Positions 47,802 through 60,844 of a stretch of 64,000 bases of DNA are shown here, piece after piece (the first letter of the stretch is position 1; every line of letters starts with the position of its first letter). A model generated the notes under the pieces. It was not told the DNA's origin. It saw only the letters and a program-made list of their open reading frames with translations, and did no database searches. The translations under genes and the position numbers were made by a program. Source of the stretch: Pseudoneurospora amorphoporcata (lineage: Eukaryota > Ascomycota > Sordariomycetes > Sordariales > Sordariaceae); NCBI GenBank assembly GCA_033297205.1, contig MU859124.1, forward strand, positions 62,001 through 126,000. Direction: 5' to 3'.

Positions 47802-49797
47802 ATGGATCCGGAACTATTGAAATATTACCAGCAGCAATACTACCCGGGCATGGGCTTTTCTGGCCCGCAACACACACAGCACCATGGGCCGCAGTATCAA
47901 GTCTGGAATCCGAATAGCTATCAATGGACGGTTCTTCAACAGCAGAGGGCAGCGATGATGGTGGGGCCAGGAAGCCTACACCCTTCAAAGCAAACAGAGC
48001 CCAAGCCTAGGTTGGCAAAGGATGAGGTCGAGCTGCTGGAACGAGAGTTTGCCAAGAACCCGAAGCCGAACACCAGTCTCAAACGTGAGCTGGCTGAACA
48101 GATGGGTGTTGAGGTTCCAAGGATTAATGTTTGTTCTCGCGAGATATAATCCCCCGGTTGTGCCGTGAGCTAACATCGTCTGTTAGAATTGGTTCCAAAA
48201 CCGACGAGCGAAGGAGAAACAAATGAGGAAGACAGCCGAGTTTGAAGCACAACAAGCAAGGGAAAGAGCAGAGTCTGAATCCAAAGCCTCCGACGACCAG
48301 GACCAAGGCGCCGTCACCGAGTTTTATGGTCTAAGCAACCGCCATCAGCCCCTTGGCCTATCAACCGCCTCTATCGGGAACGAGGATGGCGCCAACAGCG
48401 ATCAGTCAGATCGGCAGCGTCCAAACCTTGAGCAGTCGGATCTGGTCTTGGCTGGAAATGCTTCGGCTACGCAAAGCAATGCCTCCCCTTCTGGATCGGA
48501 CAGCGATGGGTTCGCTCCTGCTGATTACGACACGCCACACTCATCCGGATCCCGTGGGTATGGGCTTGCCAGCCTCGCTACACCAACAACCGTATCGAAT
48601 TCATATGGCTCAGCTGCAAATCATATGGAGTATCCACAGCCGGCCCCATTTCCGTATGGTCTAAATGAGCCACCCCGACCAGTGAATGGTCTTCCCGTAG
48701 CCACCATGGCACAGCATGATGGCCTGCTTAGTGAAGCAGATCAGTATGGATCTTACACTGAGCGGGGCATGTTTATGCACCCTTCTGATGGCTCATTTTC
48801 ATCGCAAATGGGAGGCCAGGATGGTACCGGAAACGGCAGTGCTGAACATCCAACGGTACGCATGTCAATCGAGGGTGCGATCAACCCGGAAACCATGTCT
48901 CCTTCTTCGGGCACCGGTTCATCTCCAGTGGTAGCGGACTTGCGCCTCAGGTCACCGCCTCCGCCTTCCGACATTGCCAGCCGCAGAAACCTGCGGCGTC
49001 CAGCACCGCTGGGGCCTATGTCGCTTCGCACCGATTGTGCTGGAAACGGACCGAAGACGGGTATCGACGTAGCGCCCAGACGGATGGACAACGCGCGCAC
49101 CATTAGGAGGATCTCGTCGGCGACCGGAAGCTTAACGGGACGCATACAAAAATCCATGACGCTGAACTCGGGAGGGCCGCGCTCTCCGTTCACCATTGAT
49201 CGAAAGAAGGAGGCCCTGCTACAGAGCATCCAGAACGTCCAATCCCCAATCATGGCGTCTTTGAACAGCGCCATGTCCCCGATGACCAATGGTTCGGACG
49301 ATGAGCAGGCATATACATTTGGCTCTCTCGGGGCGGTTAGTGAGATGTCCATGCCACCATTCAAATCCGAAGCTGGCATCAAGACACCACCTGGGACGCC
49401 CGGGCTAGGTGTTCACTTCCGTGATCCATTCGCATACCCGGTCCCGGCCGACAACGCCTGGAATTACGTGTCTCCGGATGAGCCTCTACCCACCCCTGGC
49501 CTGTGCAGCAATGGGGGTTCCGAGTTGGATTACTCCATGGCGCCGCAATTGTCTGGTTATGTTACCAGTCAGCCAGTAACTCCTTCATTTGCTCCAACCG
49601 TTGGACCGACCTACAACAACGTATTCGGGAACAACGGCGGAAGTCACCTGGCTAGAAATACCGAGTACACCTTTCCGGAGTCATACCAACCCGAGTCTTC
49701 GTCACGGTGCTCGCCGGTTGGCCAGTTGAGGGCAAAGCAACAATTCCAGTTTGCCCAGAATGTTACACCTCAGGACTTTAACAACCATGAGAAGTGA
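47802..49797 (+). CDS. Homeobox transcription factor
   Basis: A nuclear DNA-binding protein with an N-terminal homeodomain. Exons 47802-48128 and 48187-49797 give 645 residues; the 58-nt intron (GTTTGT...GCTAAC...TGTTAG) joins EVPRIN-NWFQNRRAKEKQ in helix 3. The homeodomain spans about residues 67-124, with the signature NWFQNRRAK at 110-118. Before it is a Tyr/Gln-rich tail (MDPELLKYYQQQYYPG). After it come about 520 residues of Ser/Pro/Gly-rich, probably disordered sequence, usual for fungal homeobox regulators. In Sordariomycetes such proteins often control perithecium, conidium or hyphal development; I cannot name the orthologue. The start was chosen at MDPEL because the in-frame sequence before it contains a likely acceptor (CTGACAG at 47782). 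Confidence 0.92.
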
Positions 49798-51386
49798 GGA
49801 AATGGTCGGACTGAGGCACAGCCTTCGATATATGCTTCGAGATGCCTTCATCTCATTCTTGTGGCCCCCTTTGGGGCGCACTGTACCAGCACTTCCTTTC
49901 GCAGCATCTTATGCCTCCCAGCTGAGGAGGCGTACTCGCAAACGCGAATATCCGGGACCCACGAATCTTTCAAACCATATCAACCGCTGTGCATCCGCTA
50001 AGATAGGGCAAGGTCCAGAATCAGCGAAACAGCCCAAGAGGATATGTGAGAAGGGGCTTGGAGAGGCGTGGTTTTCTTGTGTCAAACTTTGGTAAAAAGG
50101 AGTATTGGATGCATTTTGACGATGGGTTGAACAAGGACACAGATATATATACACGACGGGTTTTCTTTTGTTTGGGTGCTAGTCTGCGCTTCTTCGGGTT
50201 GGAATCTCATGGAATTCGGGTTGGGCCACGGATACCGGCACGCAAGGGAACTTGGGAGGGGAGTAAAGGCAGGGAACGGCGCCTGTGGGTGGTTTGTTTA
50301 TGTCTGGGTGTGGATTTAATGTCTTGATAACCCATTATGGGCTATGGAACTCGGAAACGGAAGGAGAGGGATAGTGTCTGGCGCTTTGGCAGAAGTCCTT
50401 GGTCCGTTCCGCTTTTCGAGCTGTGCCATCTCTTTCCCTTGCCCTTTTGTCACTGGACACGGGGAGGTGTGTCAAAAGATGGATAATGGATGACGAAAGA
50501 TATACTATGAAAGAAAGTTTTTATCATACCATCGAGCATGCCGGTTTGGCCGTTGTGTTGAGCCCCTTTGTGAGGTAAAGTGATGTTTGAATAAGGTTTC
50601 GGGGTCTCCGCCGGGGGTGTAAAAGTGGCTACTTTTACGGGGGCCGGTGGTCGATTACGATTTGCTGACGGGGCATCCGGGTTAAGTATCATCCCGTTCG
50701 ATGATCGACGAGGAGAAATCTTTCGTCGGGCGCGGTTGTCAGTTCAAATATTGAAACACCATGGGAGAAAAAAAGGGGGGGAGTGGAGGGTGACAAGGAA
50801 GTAAGCTGGTGAGAATGCCTCCCAAGAAATATATAGTAGGAACATACTTGACCGAAAAGGCTTGGCCTCTTCAGCTTCCCATACACACTAAACCACACCT
50901 GTGATCCAGCTTCCTTTTTATAGTAAAAAAGTGGGAACAGGTCCTGTGACTCTCCCGTCATCGTGACCGTAGTTAACCATGGCCAACCAACAACTCATTC
51001 AGAAAAGGGTCGTCGGAGCTGGGGTGGGAAAGGGGTTTCAGAAACCCAGATGGCGTGACTGGCACCATGCCTTCCTTGGAAGCCTTGTCCACTAGAATCC
51101 AGAAAAATCCCAGTCTGTTTTCTTTTCTGCAAAGGCTTTCGATGTTTTCCATTTTTTGGCCAATCTCAAAATAACCAGATCGAACCTAGTGAAGCTTGGG
51201 GCTTCGTCAGCTCTTCAGCTTCTGCTCGTCATTCAGGGTAAGGTCAGTTAAAAACAGTGGGGTCGGGGGATCCATACGATCCATCCGCTGAACTGAACAC
51301 AAATCTTCATGATCTATTTCTTCATTCACCTTTCAAAACGGCAGGGGTTGCCTCTGAAATTCCGGGGCATCGGGACGACCTAGGAT

Positions 51387-51471
51387 CGGGATCGGGATCG
51401 GAGTAAGTGGGAGGGCGGGAGCGGGAGGGCGGGAGCGGGAGGCCGGGAGCGGGAGGCCGGGAGCGGGGGGA
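51387..51471. repeat. G-rich tandem array (possible G-quadruplex)
   Basis: GATCGG repeats pass into units of GGGAGGGCGGGAGC / GGGAGGCCGGGAGC, with at least ten GGG tracts in about 85 bases. Confidence 0.85.
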
Positions 51472-51615
51472 GAAATATGGGATCCTCTTTTGACGACAAG
51501 TCGAGCGTTCATCTGAACTTTCTGAAGGATGAAAAGACAAATCTTGACGACCAACATTGCGTACCACGTGCGTACCAAGAGGGACACCAAGAGACGATGA
51601 ATGGTCAATATAAGC

Positions 51616-51618
<3 letters not shown>

Positions 51619-51653
<35 letters not shown>
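51619..51653. repeat. Poly(T) tract, 35 bases
   Basis: An uninterrupted T run about 150 bases to the right of the G-rich array. Confidence 0.9.
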
Positions 51654-51654
<1 letters not shown>

Positions 51655-53392
51655 GTTCGCCTCTTCTCCGTCCACTTTTTTCCTTTCCATTTTTCCACAT
51701 GCCGCGCGCGCATTCCACGCATTCCGCGGATTTAACGTTTCAATAGTTCCTGCTACTATTGGCATGTTTTATTTGTCGGGAATCGCGATCGTCATCGGTT
51801 CTTGCCGTTTGTGGGTTTACCAACCGAACCCCGACTGGATGGACCGCACAGTTAGGAACTGTACCCGTTCGGAGAAAAGTCCGTTCGGAACGACTCGGGT
51901 AGGGAACCGAACTGATGGAAGGATTTCAAAGCTTTTTAGTGTGTCGATTACTCGTCAGGGTAGGAAGGAAGGTCAGGTAAGGTAGGGAGAACATGCCGAA
52001 CGATCCCCGGATGCAACCAATGTGCATGCCACTCGAAGCATACCAGAGCATGTCGGGATCTGGCTGTCTGGTATGGGTTGAAACCGACGGATGAAACCAT
52101 GGAAAGAAACTGAACGATACTGGCATAGCTCGGAACTTGTCACCGAAACTGTGGGAAACTGCAAGTGCGATCAGTCTTGCGGATAAGCGTTCATCCTTCC
52201 CCATGCACGCACGTTGACTTGCAGACTCACACAGATTCCGTTGGTAGTCTCATCCGTAACCAGGCGGTACTGTCAACTGTACCCACTGTTCGGGGATTGA
52301 CGGTTGATCATCGATCGCCATTGTCGTGTACACAGTAAGCGTCCACGGCGTCTTCCGCGCTTCTTTTGACGTCCAGCGTCCGTTTCGTCGTCGCCGCCGT
52401 CGTCGTCCATGTGTGGTGGTTTTTATATCAATCACCCAGCCAGCCAGCCAGCCAGCACACCGCCCATTTCATATTACGTCTTGGCAAGGTCTACTCCCGT
52501 CCCGGATGGATTACATACAGTATATGATGCTATACATGAAACGCCCAAGGGCCGACCGAGTTCAAGCGGGTCAGAAGGTGGGGCGGGCGGGTGTGTCGCG
52601 AGGGCGGTTACATGTTCCAGATTAAACGTACAGGTTACAGTCCGTCTGCTTTTATCCGAACAGAACCGTAAAACGTTCTTCGTTCGAACCTCGGGTTCGT
52701 CACAGATGAAGATTGAGTGCCGAGTCGGGGGGGCGACCCGGTACCGTTGCTGTACCGTACCGGGGAAGATATATTGGGTGATGCTGCATCAAATGCCGTG
52801 TAATAAAGTGACGGGAACACTAGAAGGACGCAGGCCGGGAGAACTACCGACTGAACAATCGTCTAACCCTGGTACGAGTCTGGATGAAGGCAGAGGAGGT
52901 GTCGGCATCCATGGTAATGTGTATCACTTTTGCATATTCACCTGTCACCATACAAGTAGGGAAGCAAAGAAAACCATAAGTGGTCAAGGAAGAAAGATTA
53001 CTTGTGTTTTTCTATGCTTAACGGTATACTAGCGCTCGCTGTCTGATTATTCTCCCCTTCATATCACACATAGGTACCCCCAAACAAAACCTCGCCCAGA
53101 GAGACAATTTATTCTTTTCCATCTGGTTCATACCAAATAAAAAGATTTTTGCTGCCCATCCATTTCACATACGTTACTCGGCCGATTCATTCAAACCCTG
53201 CTTTGCTGAGCAGACCCACACACACGGCGCACACGGCGCAAACCCGAACACACAACACACAACTTTAGTACTGCTGACGCCAGGCGCGAAGCGAAACTCT
53301 GCGACTCATTCCATGAATTAAACACGCACATACAACAAGCAACCTCCCGCGCAACACCTCCTGTATCCAATCCTATACATACGAATTATCGG

Positions 53393-53420
53393 ATGCCTGC
53401 CTGCCTGCCTGCCTCCCTCC
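53393..53420. repeat. Microsatellite (TGCC)n
   Basis: Five TGCC units passing into CTCC repeats. Confidence 0.9.
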
Positions 53421-53929
53421 GTATTAGAAGAGAATTCCAATTGCATCTTTTTGCTTGCCCGTCCGTTGAGTTTTTACCCCTTCCCTGACTGACTTCCTCC
53501 GTCCTGCACCCTACAGATGCAAACGAGCCGAAGCAAAGTTGCTACCATCTTCTCCACTGGCCTCATCCTCATCATCAAAACTTTCACAGCCCTCCTCTGA
53601 GCTCTCCCTCCCTCCTCTCCGTCCTCGCCTCCAAAAAAAAAAAAAAATAATAAAAAAATAGATAGCTAAGGGGGTATCGTATCCACGCATGTGCCGTTCC
53701 AAAAAGGATGAAATGTATGTTGTTGCTTTATGTGTTATGAAAGAAATAGATGGGCAAATCGGCAGTGTGCCAAGATACTTGTTGCTTAGAGCCATGCGTG
53801 CCATTGCCAACACTTTCCTCCTCTCTGGCCTTTATCTCTTCTCTCTCTCTTTCTTTCTTTCAACCAAGTCAGACCAGACCAGACCCGGGCGGACGGACTC
53901 GGCAGCACTTCAGACTTCAGAAATCATAA

Positions 53930-56900
53930 TCAGTACATGCCATCACCGGGGAAGCTGCTCCGTGAAGAATTCGCCGGGTTTTGCATTCCTTGACTCGTCG
54001 TCGATGAACCTGCATCGCTACTAGGGGTAGCGGGCTCGACAACTCTGTTCCTGATGGTCATGATCCACTCGTGCTGCAACAGCTCCATGGCGGTCGCGCG
54101 CTTGGTGGAATCCCGGATGAAACAGCGTCTCAGGAAATCGATACCTTGAAGGCTGAGCTGGTCTTGACTGGGCAGCTGGGGCGGGTTGCCTTGGGCAATG
54201 TTGTACATGATGGCCCACTCGTTGTCCAAGTTGGCCCATGGCCTCCGACCGGTCGCCATCTCGAGGATGACACAGCCGAGAGACCAAATGTCAACCGCTC
54301 CGAAGTGACCGGGATTATCCCCCTTGATCACTTCGGGCGACATGTACATGGGCGTGCCTGTCATTGACTTGTTGGGCTTGGTGCTGGTGAGGTCTTGCAC
54401 TAACGTCCGTCCCTGGCGGGCGATGAGTTTGGCCGCACCAAAATCGACATACTTGATTATGCCGTTGTGGTCGAGGAGGATATCTGTAACACGCAGTTAG
54501 CATCGGAAAACACTTGGCAGGAAGCAACTGGAAGGCAAACTTACTCTCTGGTTTGATATCGCGATGGGCAATCTTCAACTCGTGAAGGTACGCAAGACCT
54601 TCGAGAAGCTGCAACGCGTAAACCATGATAACCTGTTCGTCCTCAATTCTGCCATGCTCCAGCAAATTGGCAAGAGAGCCTCCGGAACAGAACTCCATGA
54701 ACATGTACACGCGGTCGCGATGGACCTCGATACCGTAGTAAGAAACCACGTTGGGGTGATCGACCGTCTCCAGAACCCGCATTTCATCCCTGATCTGACC
54801 AGCAATACTGGGGATCAATTTAGGATCTTGCAGGCGAATCTCCTTCACGGCCATCAGCTGACCGGTATCAAGGTTCACAGCCGCGTACACGTTGCCGAAA
54901 GTTCCACCACCCACAAAGTGACCTTGCTGCCATCTCATGGTGAAGTTGGTCGCTGTTGAGGAGAGCCACGCAAGTGACCGATCCACCTCGTTAGAAGCTT
55001 CCAGGACTCTGCCCATGGCAGATTGTTGCAGTAAAATCTCCTTTCTGTAGTTGTCAACTCTTGCCAGCTCTTCGAGACGATGTTCTTGGTAGTATTTGGC
55101 TGCTTCATTGTCATCCAACATTTGACCCTTATTGAGGCGCTTGATCTGATTGACGAGGCCCTCCAAGCGCTGCTTCTCCGCCTGGGCGGCCACGCTGGAT
55201 CTGGCACCCATGATGTCGAAGTGAGATATCAAGAGCGCCATACACCCAGCAACCTTGGCCCTCAATCTCGCATACTCATCATCGCCGAGGGCGAGTATAT
55301 GTCTTCCACGAGTCATTCCCATGGCGAACTCCAAGGCTTGCACGGCCCAGCGGAATGTTTTCCGATCTGAGGAAATGCAGTCGTCACAGATGAAGCTAAC
55401 CCAGTCCAAGGCAAGCTTGGTAAGTTTCAGGTTATTCATCGTGCGTCGGTTGTTGTCCATGTATGGCAAAGACCGCTGGCCGAACTCGGTTGCGAAGATG
55501 AAACACGTCTGGATTAGTTCTTGGCAGTTGAGACCTCGTGTCTGTCGCCGAATGGTTTCCACGCTGTCCATGAAAGCGTTCGAGAGCTTGAAGGCAACCT
55601 TGCGGATCTCCATCAGCCTGATATTGACCTTTTGCAGGTTTGATCTCTGCTCTACCACTGGGTCGACCTGCATATCAATCGTGTCGATGAAGGCCTTGCG
55701 AGCATTCAACAGTCTGGGTTGGCAGCCGCCGGCAATAAGTCGCATGTGCCCTAACTTGATGTCCAAAGGCTCATCGCGAACTCTGAGGGTATGGACTAGC
55801 CCAAGCCACGGTGGTGAATTTTCGGCTTTGATAAGGAGAAGGTAGGGATCGGATGGATCCTCAATGGCGGCCTCATATGAGAAAGTACCCATCAGCACTT
55901 GGATCTCATCGTCGCGGTTGAGAAGTGTCGGGGAGGCAATAATGAGTATGTCTTTGTGTTCAGGACTGCCACTGTAGACCTGGAAATGGCCCGTTTCTAT
56001 CAGACGGTCGTACAGTGCCCGGAGCCGCTGAGGATCAAAAGCGATGGTGTAATCGCATGCATTTTCGTAATTGTCGTTCAACATCCTGGAGAAACGCTGC
56101 AGCATTCGGTGCCGAACTCGGACGGAGTCTAGAATCTGTTTATACCGCTTAGTCATCTCGGCCACGCTCTCTTTTGGCCTTCGTTGGAGCTCCTTTTCGA
56201 AAGTCTGGCTCAGCCGGTTCCAGGCCTTGAAGGTCAGAGAACTGAACTGTTCCGCGACTTCCACGTCGCCGTGTGTCAAGTAACGCCCGATTTCGTTTCC
56301 GAAACCCCACTCTTGGAAGAGCAGTTCGGCCTCCTTGAATGTGTTCTTGTTGCCGCTGAGCTTCCAGTTCAACAGCTTGAAATAGTACTTGAGGGCATCC
56401 AGGATGACACGGTCGAAATCCTCATCAATACATGGAGGCAAGTCCCAACCGGGCTCCGGTCGAGCGATTTCCATGTACTCGCACTTGATCTTGATGGCGA
56501 GCTTCAGAAGAACCTGGAACTGTGTGATCATTTGATCTTGCATCATGGGGTTTTGTTGTGCCGAGTCCTTCATCTTCTTGGCATAAGCCAACCGCATCTT
56601 GATGATCTCCTCGATGAGTCGGGATGGGAAACTGATGAGGGTGAGCAACTCCTCGATGTATGGGGGGAGATGGCGCTTCTGGAAGGCTTCGGCATTTTCG
56701 ATGAGCGTATCCTTGGCCTTGGTGATGACACGAGAGATGCCATCCAGCCTGCTCTTCTTCTTTAAGCTTTTCGGTTCCGAGCCCTTATCTTCGTGTAGTG
56801 ACTTGAGACCCTCCTCCTTCATGAGACGATCGAGGAAAGATGATTCGTCACTGAGACCGTTCCCACTGGGCGACTTTTCCTTGGTGCGGGAGAAGTCGAG

Positions 56901-58100
56901 AGCATCGTTGCCGACCCACTTTTTCAGGATCGACAGCTCCGTGTTGATCATCTCATTGACGTTGTACCATGATATCACCGCATCGCAGGTCTTCTGATAG
57001 GCAGAATAAACACCAGGCTTGAGGGCGGTCATGAGTTCCCTACTGGACGGATACAGGCTCTCGAGTTTTTCGATCTTATTGACCACGTCGCGAACCTGCT
57101 CGAATGGCGGCTTCCCTGCCTCGCTCTCTCCAGCAATCGCAAAGTTGATGATGTCGTTGATGGATCGGTCCAGCGCTGCGCGAGCGTCTTCCACAACCCT
57201 CTTCTGGACTGGCAGATGTCTACCGCATAACCTTGCCCGGATCCCAAGCCATAGCTCTACGTTGTGGGCCGACTTTGCAAATTCCTCGTCGTTGGAGCCG
57301 ATGAGACGCTTCTTCTCTTGCCTCACGATATCACCGGTGAGCACAGCCTCCAGCATGCCGTGCCATTCTAGTCTCTCGCGGCTCTCGGGGTCTCTCAGGT
57401 CATCCTCGGTAATCTGGATGTCCTCGTTATTAACGAACATGATATGCGCATCGTCGTAGCTGTCGAACGGGCCTTCGGAATTTGGTGTTTCGCCTTCGGA
57501 ATCGGAATCGTACTGCTCGCCGGAGCCGTAAGCGTCGAAGTAGTCGCTGTTGTAGTCCTGTTGACGTAATCTGCGCACATACTCTCTCTCCTGTGCTTTG
57601 AAGGTTGAGGTGCCGGCCAAGGGTCGTGGTCTGGAGCCGTCGCGGGCATGGAGACCGTTGGCCGTATAGGACGAAGGCGGGCCTTGTGGGGGTCTGCGCT
57701 GGTTGTAGGGCTGATATGTGTTGGAGGGCGTCCTGGCAGGGGCGGTGGGGCGCTGTGGTCGCGATGGAGTCCCATTGGCATAGGTCTCGGAGCTAGCACC
57801 GCGGCGACTGCTCGAACCATTGGTTACCTGGAGAGGTAGGGAGCTGGTCAGGGACCCGGGCACCAGAGAAGGGACCGAGCCGGCATGACTATCGACATAT
57901 CGGCTCAAAGAACCCAGCTCGTCAATCTGCTCTCGGATGTGGTGATCATCGTGAGCGTCGGTTGAGGAATTGGAATTATCCGAATCATTGGCATGGGCAA
58001 CCTGCGGTCGGGAAACAGTCTTGTGCTTGTCGGGCCGGGCAATCGGCTCATCGTCCGTCTGCGAGAAGCGCACAGCACGGGGAGAAAGCTCGCTGGCCAT
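53930..58100 (-). CDS. os-4: MAP kinase kinase kinase of the HOG/OS pathway (Ssk2/Ssk22, OS-4 type)
   Basis: The MAPKKK that relays two-component osmostress signals to the MAPKK and the Hog1-type MAPK. Exons 58100-54545 and 54483-53930 give 1369 residues; a 61-nt intron (GTAAGT...GCTAAC...TTACAG) lies in the HRDIKPEN motif and restores Asn by phase. The N-terminal about 1050 residues are the long regulatory region (disordered to about 300, then helical). The kinase domain starts near 1052: Gly-rich loop VGGGTFGNVY, Lys1086 in AVKEIR, catalytic Asp1181 in HRDIKPEN, DFG at 1199-1201 (VDFGAAK), TGTPMYMSPEV, DIWSLGCVILEMATG. It ends in a short Ser-rich tail. All catalytic residues are present. 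I chose ATG 58100 (context CCACAATGG, MASELSPRAVRF); the frame stays open upstream for 105 codons without an ATG. The gene symbol is by family resemblance to Neurospora os-4. Confidence 0.95.
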
Positions 58101-60844
58101 TGTGGGTCGAGGGATTGTATGTAACGAAGGGGTAGGATCGTCAATCGTCAGCGGGATGGTCGTCGACTGTTCACCGCCCGATGCGATACGAGGCCGCCCG
58201 TCCGGAGAGGTCGGTCGCGGTCGCGGTCGATGGCGGTGTCGATAGTCAATGTCTGTGGCTGCGTATGCGTGTGCGTGAATATCTGTGTTGCGTGTTCGGC
58301 GTGTCTTTCTTTCTCGAGGATAATGCTCGTCGGGGCGGTCCCGTCGGGTCCGATGGTCGGGGTCGTTCCTCTGTCTGTCGGAGCCTCGGTGGGAGCCGTG
58401 ATGTCTTAATGTCAAGATTCAAGGAATGTATGGAATCGAAGAGGCTGCAGCAAAATCACCCACTGCTGCTTGGGGAAACAAAGCTGACACGCGGGCCCTG
58501 CTTGTCCATGGGGTGTAAGCGAGAAATGAGGAAAGGGCCGTCGGAGATCGATCAATTGATCGTTTTTATGTCAGCGGCGGCGTAAATAATGGAAAACGGC
58601 TGTATCCAGTGTTTCGGGTTCGAGGATTGTCGCGGCCTGGGGTCCTGGTGGCGACGGAAAAGGGGGAGTCCTTGCGTCGGGATGAATGCAGCGATGCAGT
58701 GATGTCCGCGGCAGTCCCCGGACCGTCTTCAGTTGGGAGGGACCTTGGGACCTGGGCGCTCTGCCTGAGGTGTTATTGATTTTTATTGTTAAGGTACCAC
58801 CACTTCCGGCCTAGCCCAGTTCGGTCCGTGCCAGGGGCAGTGCGGTAGTGCTCCGCGTCCTACGAGTTATCAGGCGGTCTGTACTTGTGAAGTAGCACCG
58901 GTCCCACCATGGAAACTGTCTCGAATAATGGGGCGGACGGACAGCAGTAGTGTCGGGTGTCCCAGACGAGTGAAAGAGGAGAAGCGAAAGTTCGTGATGT
59001 CTCTGGCAGAGAAGGTGGAGAGGTTGGATTGAAAAGTCCTACTTTGAAGTGCAGGTGCCGCCGAGTAGGGGCAGCCTAAGGTACCACCGAATGCCCGTGG
59101 GCCTTTAATCTGGGGTGGGTTTTGATGACAGAAACGCAAAGTGTTCTAACGAACCCACACTTCCACAGTAGCAGCATCCCAACGGTGGCCAACGAGAATC
59201 TCTCATTTCAAACTCAAATGAAGAGCACCTGGGGACGGGTTGGAGGTTGGCGGAGTCTTTGTGTTAGTGATTCTGTCTTGGCTCCTCCTTGGCCCTATCA
59301 CTCCAGCTCGTAGTGGGACTCTCTTACAGCACTGACCGTGAACAGGCTGAACAACCGCAACGAAAGGAATCAATAATATGATGATGGTGATGTATTGAGT
59401 TGTAGAGAGAGAGAGACACTCGTAGAGTCTGGAGGTCTAGAAATGAGGGAGAGGGAGCCCTGTACGGTGGAGCCATGGCGGCTCACCTCCAACATTGACT
59501 TTGCTTTGCGAACAAACAGTCTCTAATAACAGGCGGTGTTAAGAACAGCCTCAACATTGAGGGGCCATCACTAGCACTAACACCCAGAGGTCACAGTGCA
59601 GCCGGAACAAATGAAGCAGCGGCCTCGAGAGCAACTGCAGCATCGTGACTATCACCCGCCGCCTTGCTTTCTGGGCAAGAGCGGGGAAAGACATTGGCGA
59701 AGACTGGGCTGACTGGCACGACTGGGTTCACTGGGTTCACTGGGGCCCGGGTGATGCGGTAGAGGCAGTGATGGCTGATCTTTGCCAGTCTTTCACCCGA
59801 TCAATGGCAAATGGCATTCTAGATTCCCTTGCTCGACATTGCCTTGCTCTCTCCTGATGCCGCTCGATGGTTTTAGTAGTGCATGTCATGTACATGGCAT
59901 TGCTAGTGAGCGGCAATTTCCAACGGCTTTGGCCCGGTTTGACAGTCCCGGTCGTGCGACAAGGCTGGCAGTTCGTTGCTCTGAGTGCCAGGCTTGTCTG
60001 GGGCTGTTCACACGGGATTCGCACGGGACGGCATATATGCCCTGATCAACCTCCACTTTCAGAGCCGGAGGCGCCATTGATAAAGCGCCCACGATCTCAA
60101 TTCTATAGGAGGATCGGACATTGAACGCGGTCGATATGATCGATCGGGCATTGCCACCGCGCCCGCAGCTGGCTCACCAGCGCACTTGACCACAACATCG
60201 TGATGGAACCAGAGGGGATTCCGAGCTCGAACCACCGTTCATCTTGCCATAGTTCGTATCTGCCTAGGAGATTCGGGAGCATGGGAATTGTCAATTGTCG
60301 TACCAGATATGAGCTTTTTGAAACAATAGACATGCGAAATTTCGGGTGAAAGGTTCATTTGACCGGCTTTCTCCCGGTCCAATGTCCGACATGGAGGTGC
60401 GATTGGTTCGAAGCTCTGCTGTCGTTGCTGTGGAAGAGTTGACTTTTGATTCAAGCTTCTGCTAAGCCACAAGAATTGCGGGGGGCGCCACAGTCTTTCT
60501 CCAGGTTTTTACTGAACCAAACATATTTGCTAAATGTGGCGCGATCTTGAGCCACATCCGCCATGGCAGCGCAAGAGCTATGACGCTTTGGAGGTTGAGC
60601 GCGACGCCTAGACGCGTATAGTTTAATTGGAAAATTCACCATTGCGCGTCGAGCGCGACGGGAGTGCGGAACGGACCACAAGCAATCTGACCATCGAAGG
60701 CGGGACAATAGCAACAAACAACAGACAGCTTCATTCAATTCCTACAGATTCCGCACCCATTGAGCCTAATCAAGTCGCCATGTCCATCGTCAAAACGGGT
60801 TAACAAACAACAACATTGATGGCGAACATATTTAGTATATCAAT
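58101..60844. promoter_or_regulatory. Divergent promoter region (os-4 / sld3)
   Basis: 2.7 kb between divergent genes, with no convincing coding sequence. The part next to os-4 (58101-58415) continues its reading frame. Near sld3 there is an ACGCGT element at 60612-60617. The short frames around 59640-60130 overlap on both strands and look accidental. Confidence 0.5.
60612..60617. promoter_or_regulatory. MCB-like site ACGCGT upstream of sld3
   Basis: ACGCGT, the MluI cell-cycle box bound by MBF-type regulators of G1/S genes in fungi, lies 228 bases before the sld3 start. A related GCGCGTCGAGCGCGACG lies just downstream near 60635-60660. One six-base site can occur by chance; the gene's replication role makes it plausible. 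Confidence 0.4.

Larger units (their letters stand above)
49798..53929. other. Convergent interval between homeobox gene and MAPKKK
   Basis: 4.1 kb that holds the 3' UTRs of both genes and otherwise no convincing gene. It contains a G-rich tandem array at 51387-51471, a 35-base T run at 51619-51653, (CAGC)n at 52437-52456 and (TGCC)n at 53393-53420. A 207-codon frame at 52409-53032 starts inside the repeat-rich zone, is Cys/Arg-rich and resembles nothing known. Confidence 0.5.

Noticed and set aside
52409..53032. 207-codon plus-strand frame
   Set aside because: Begins in repeat-rich DNA and is Cys/Arg/Gly-rich, with no domain and no splice support.
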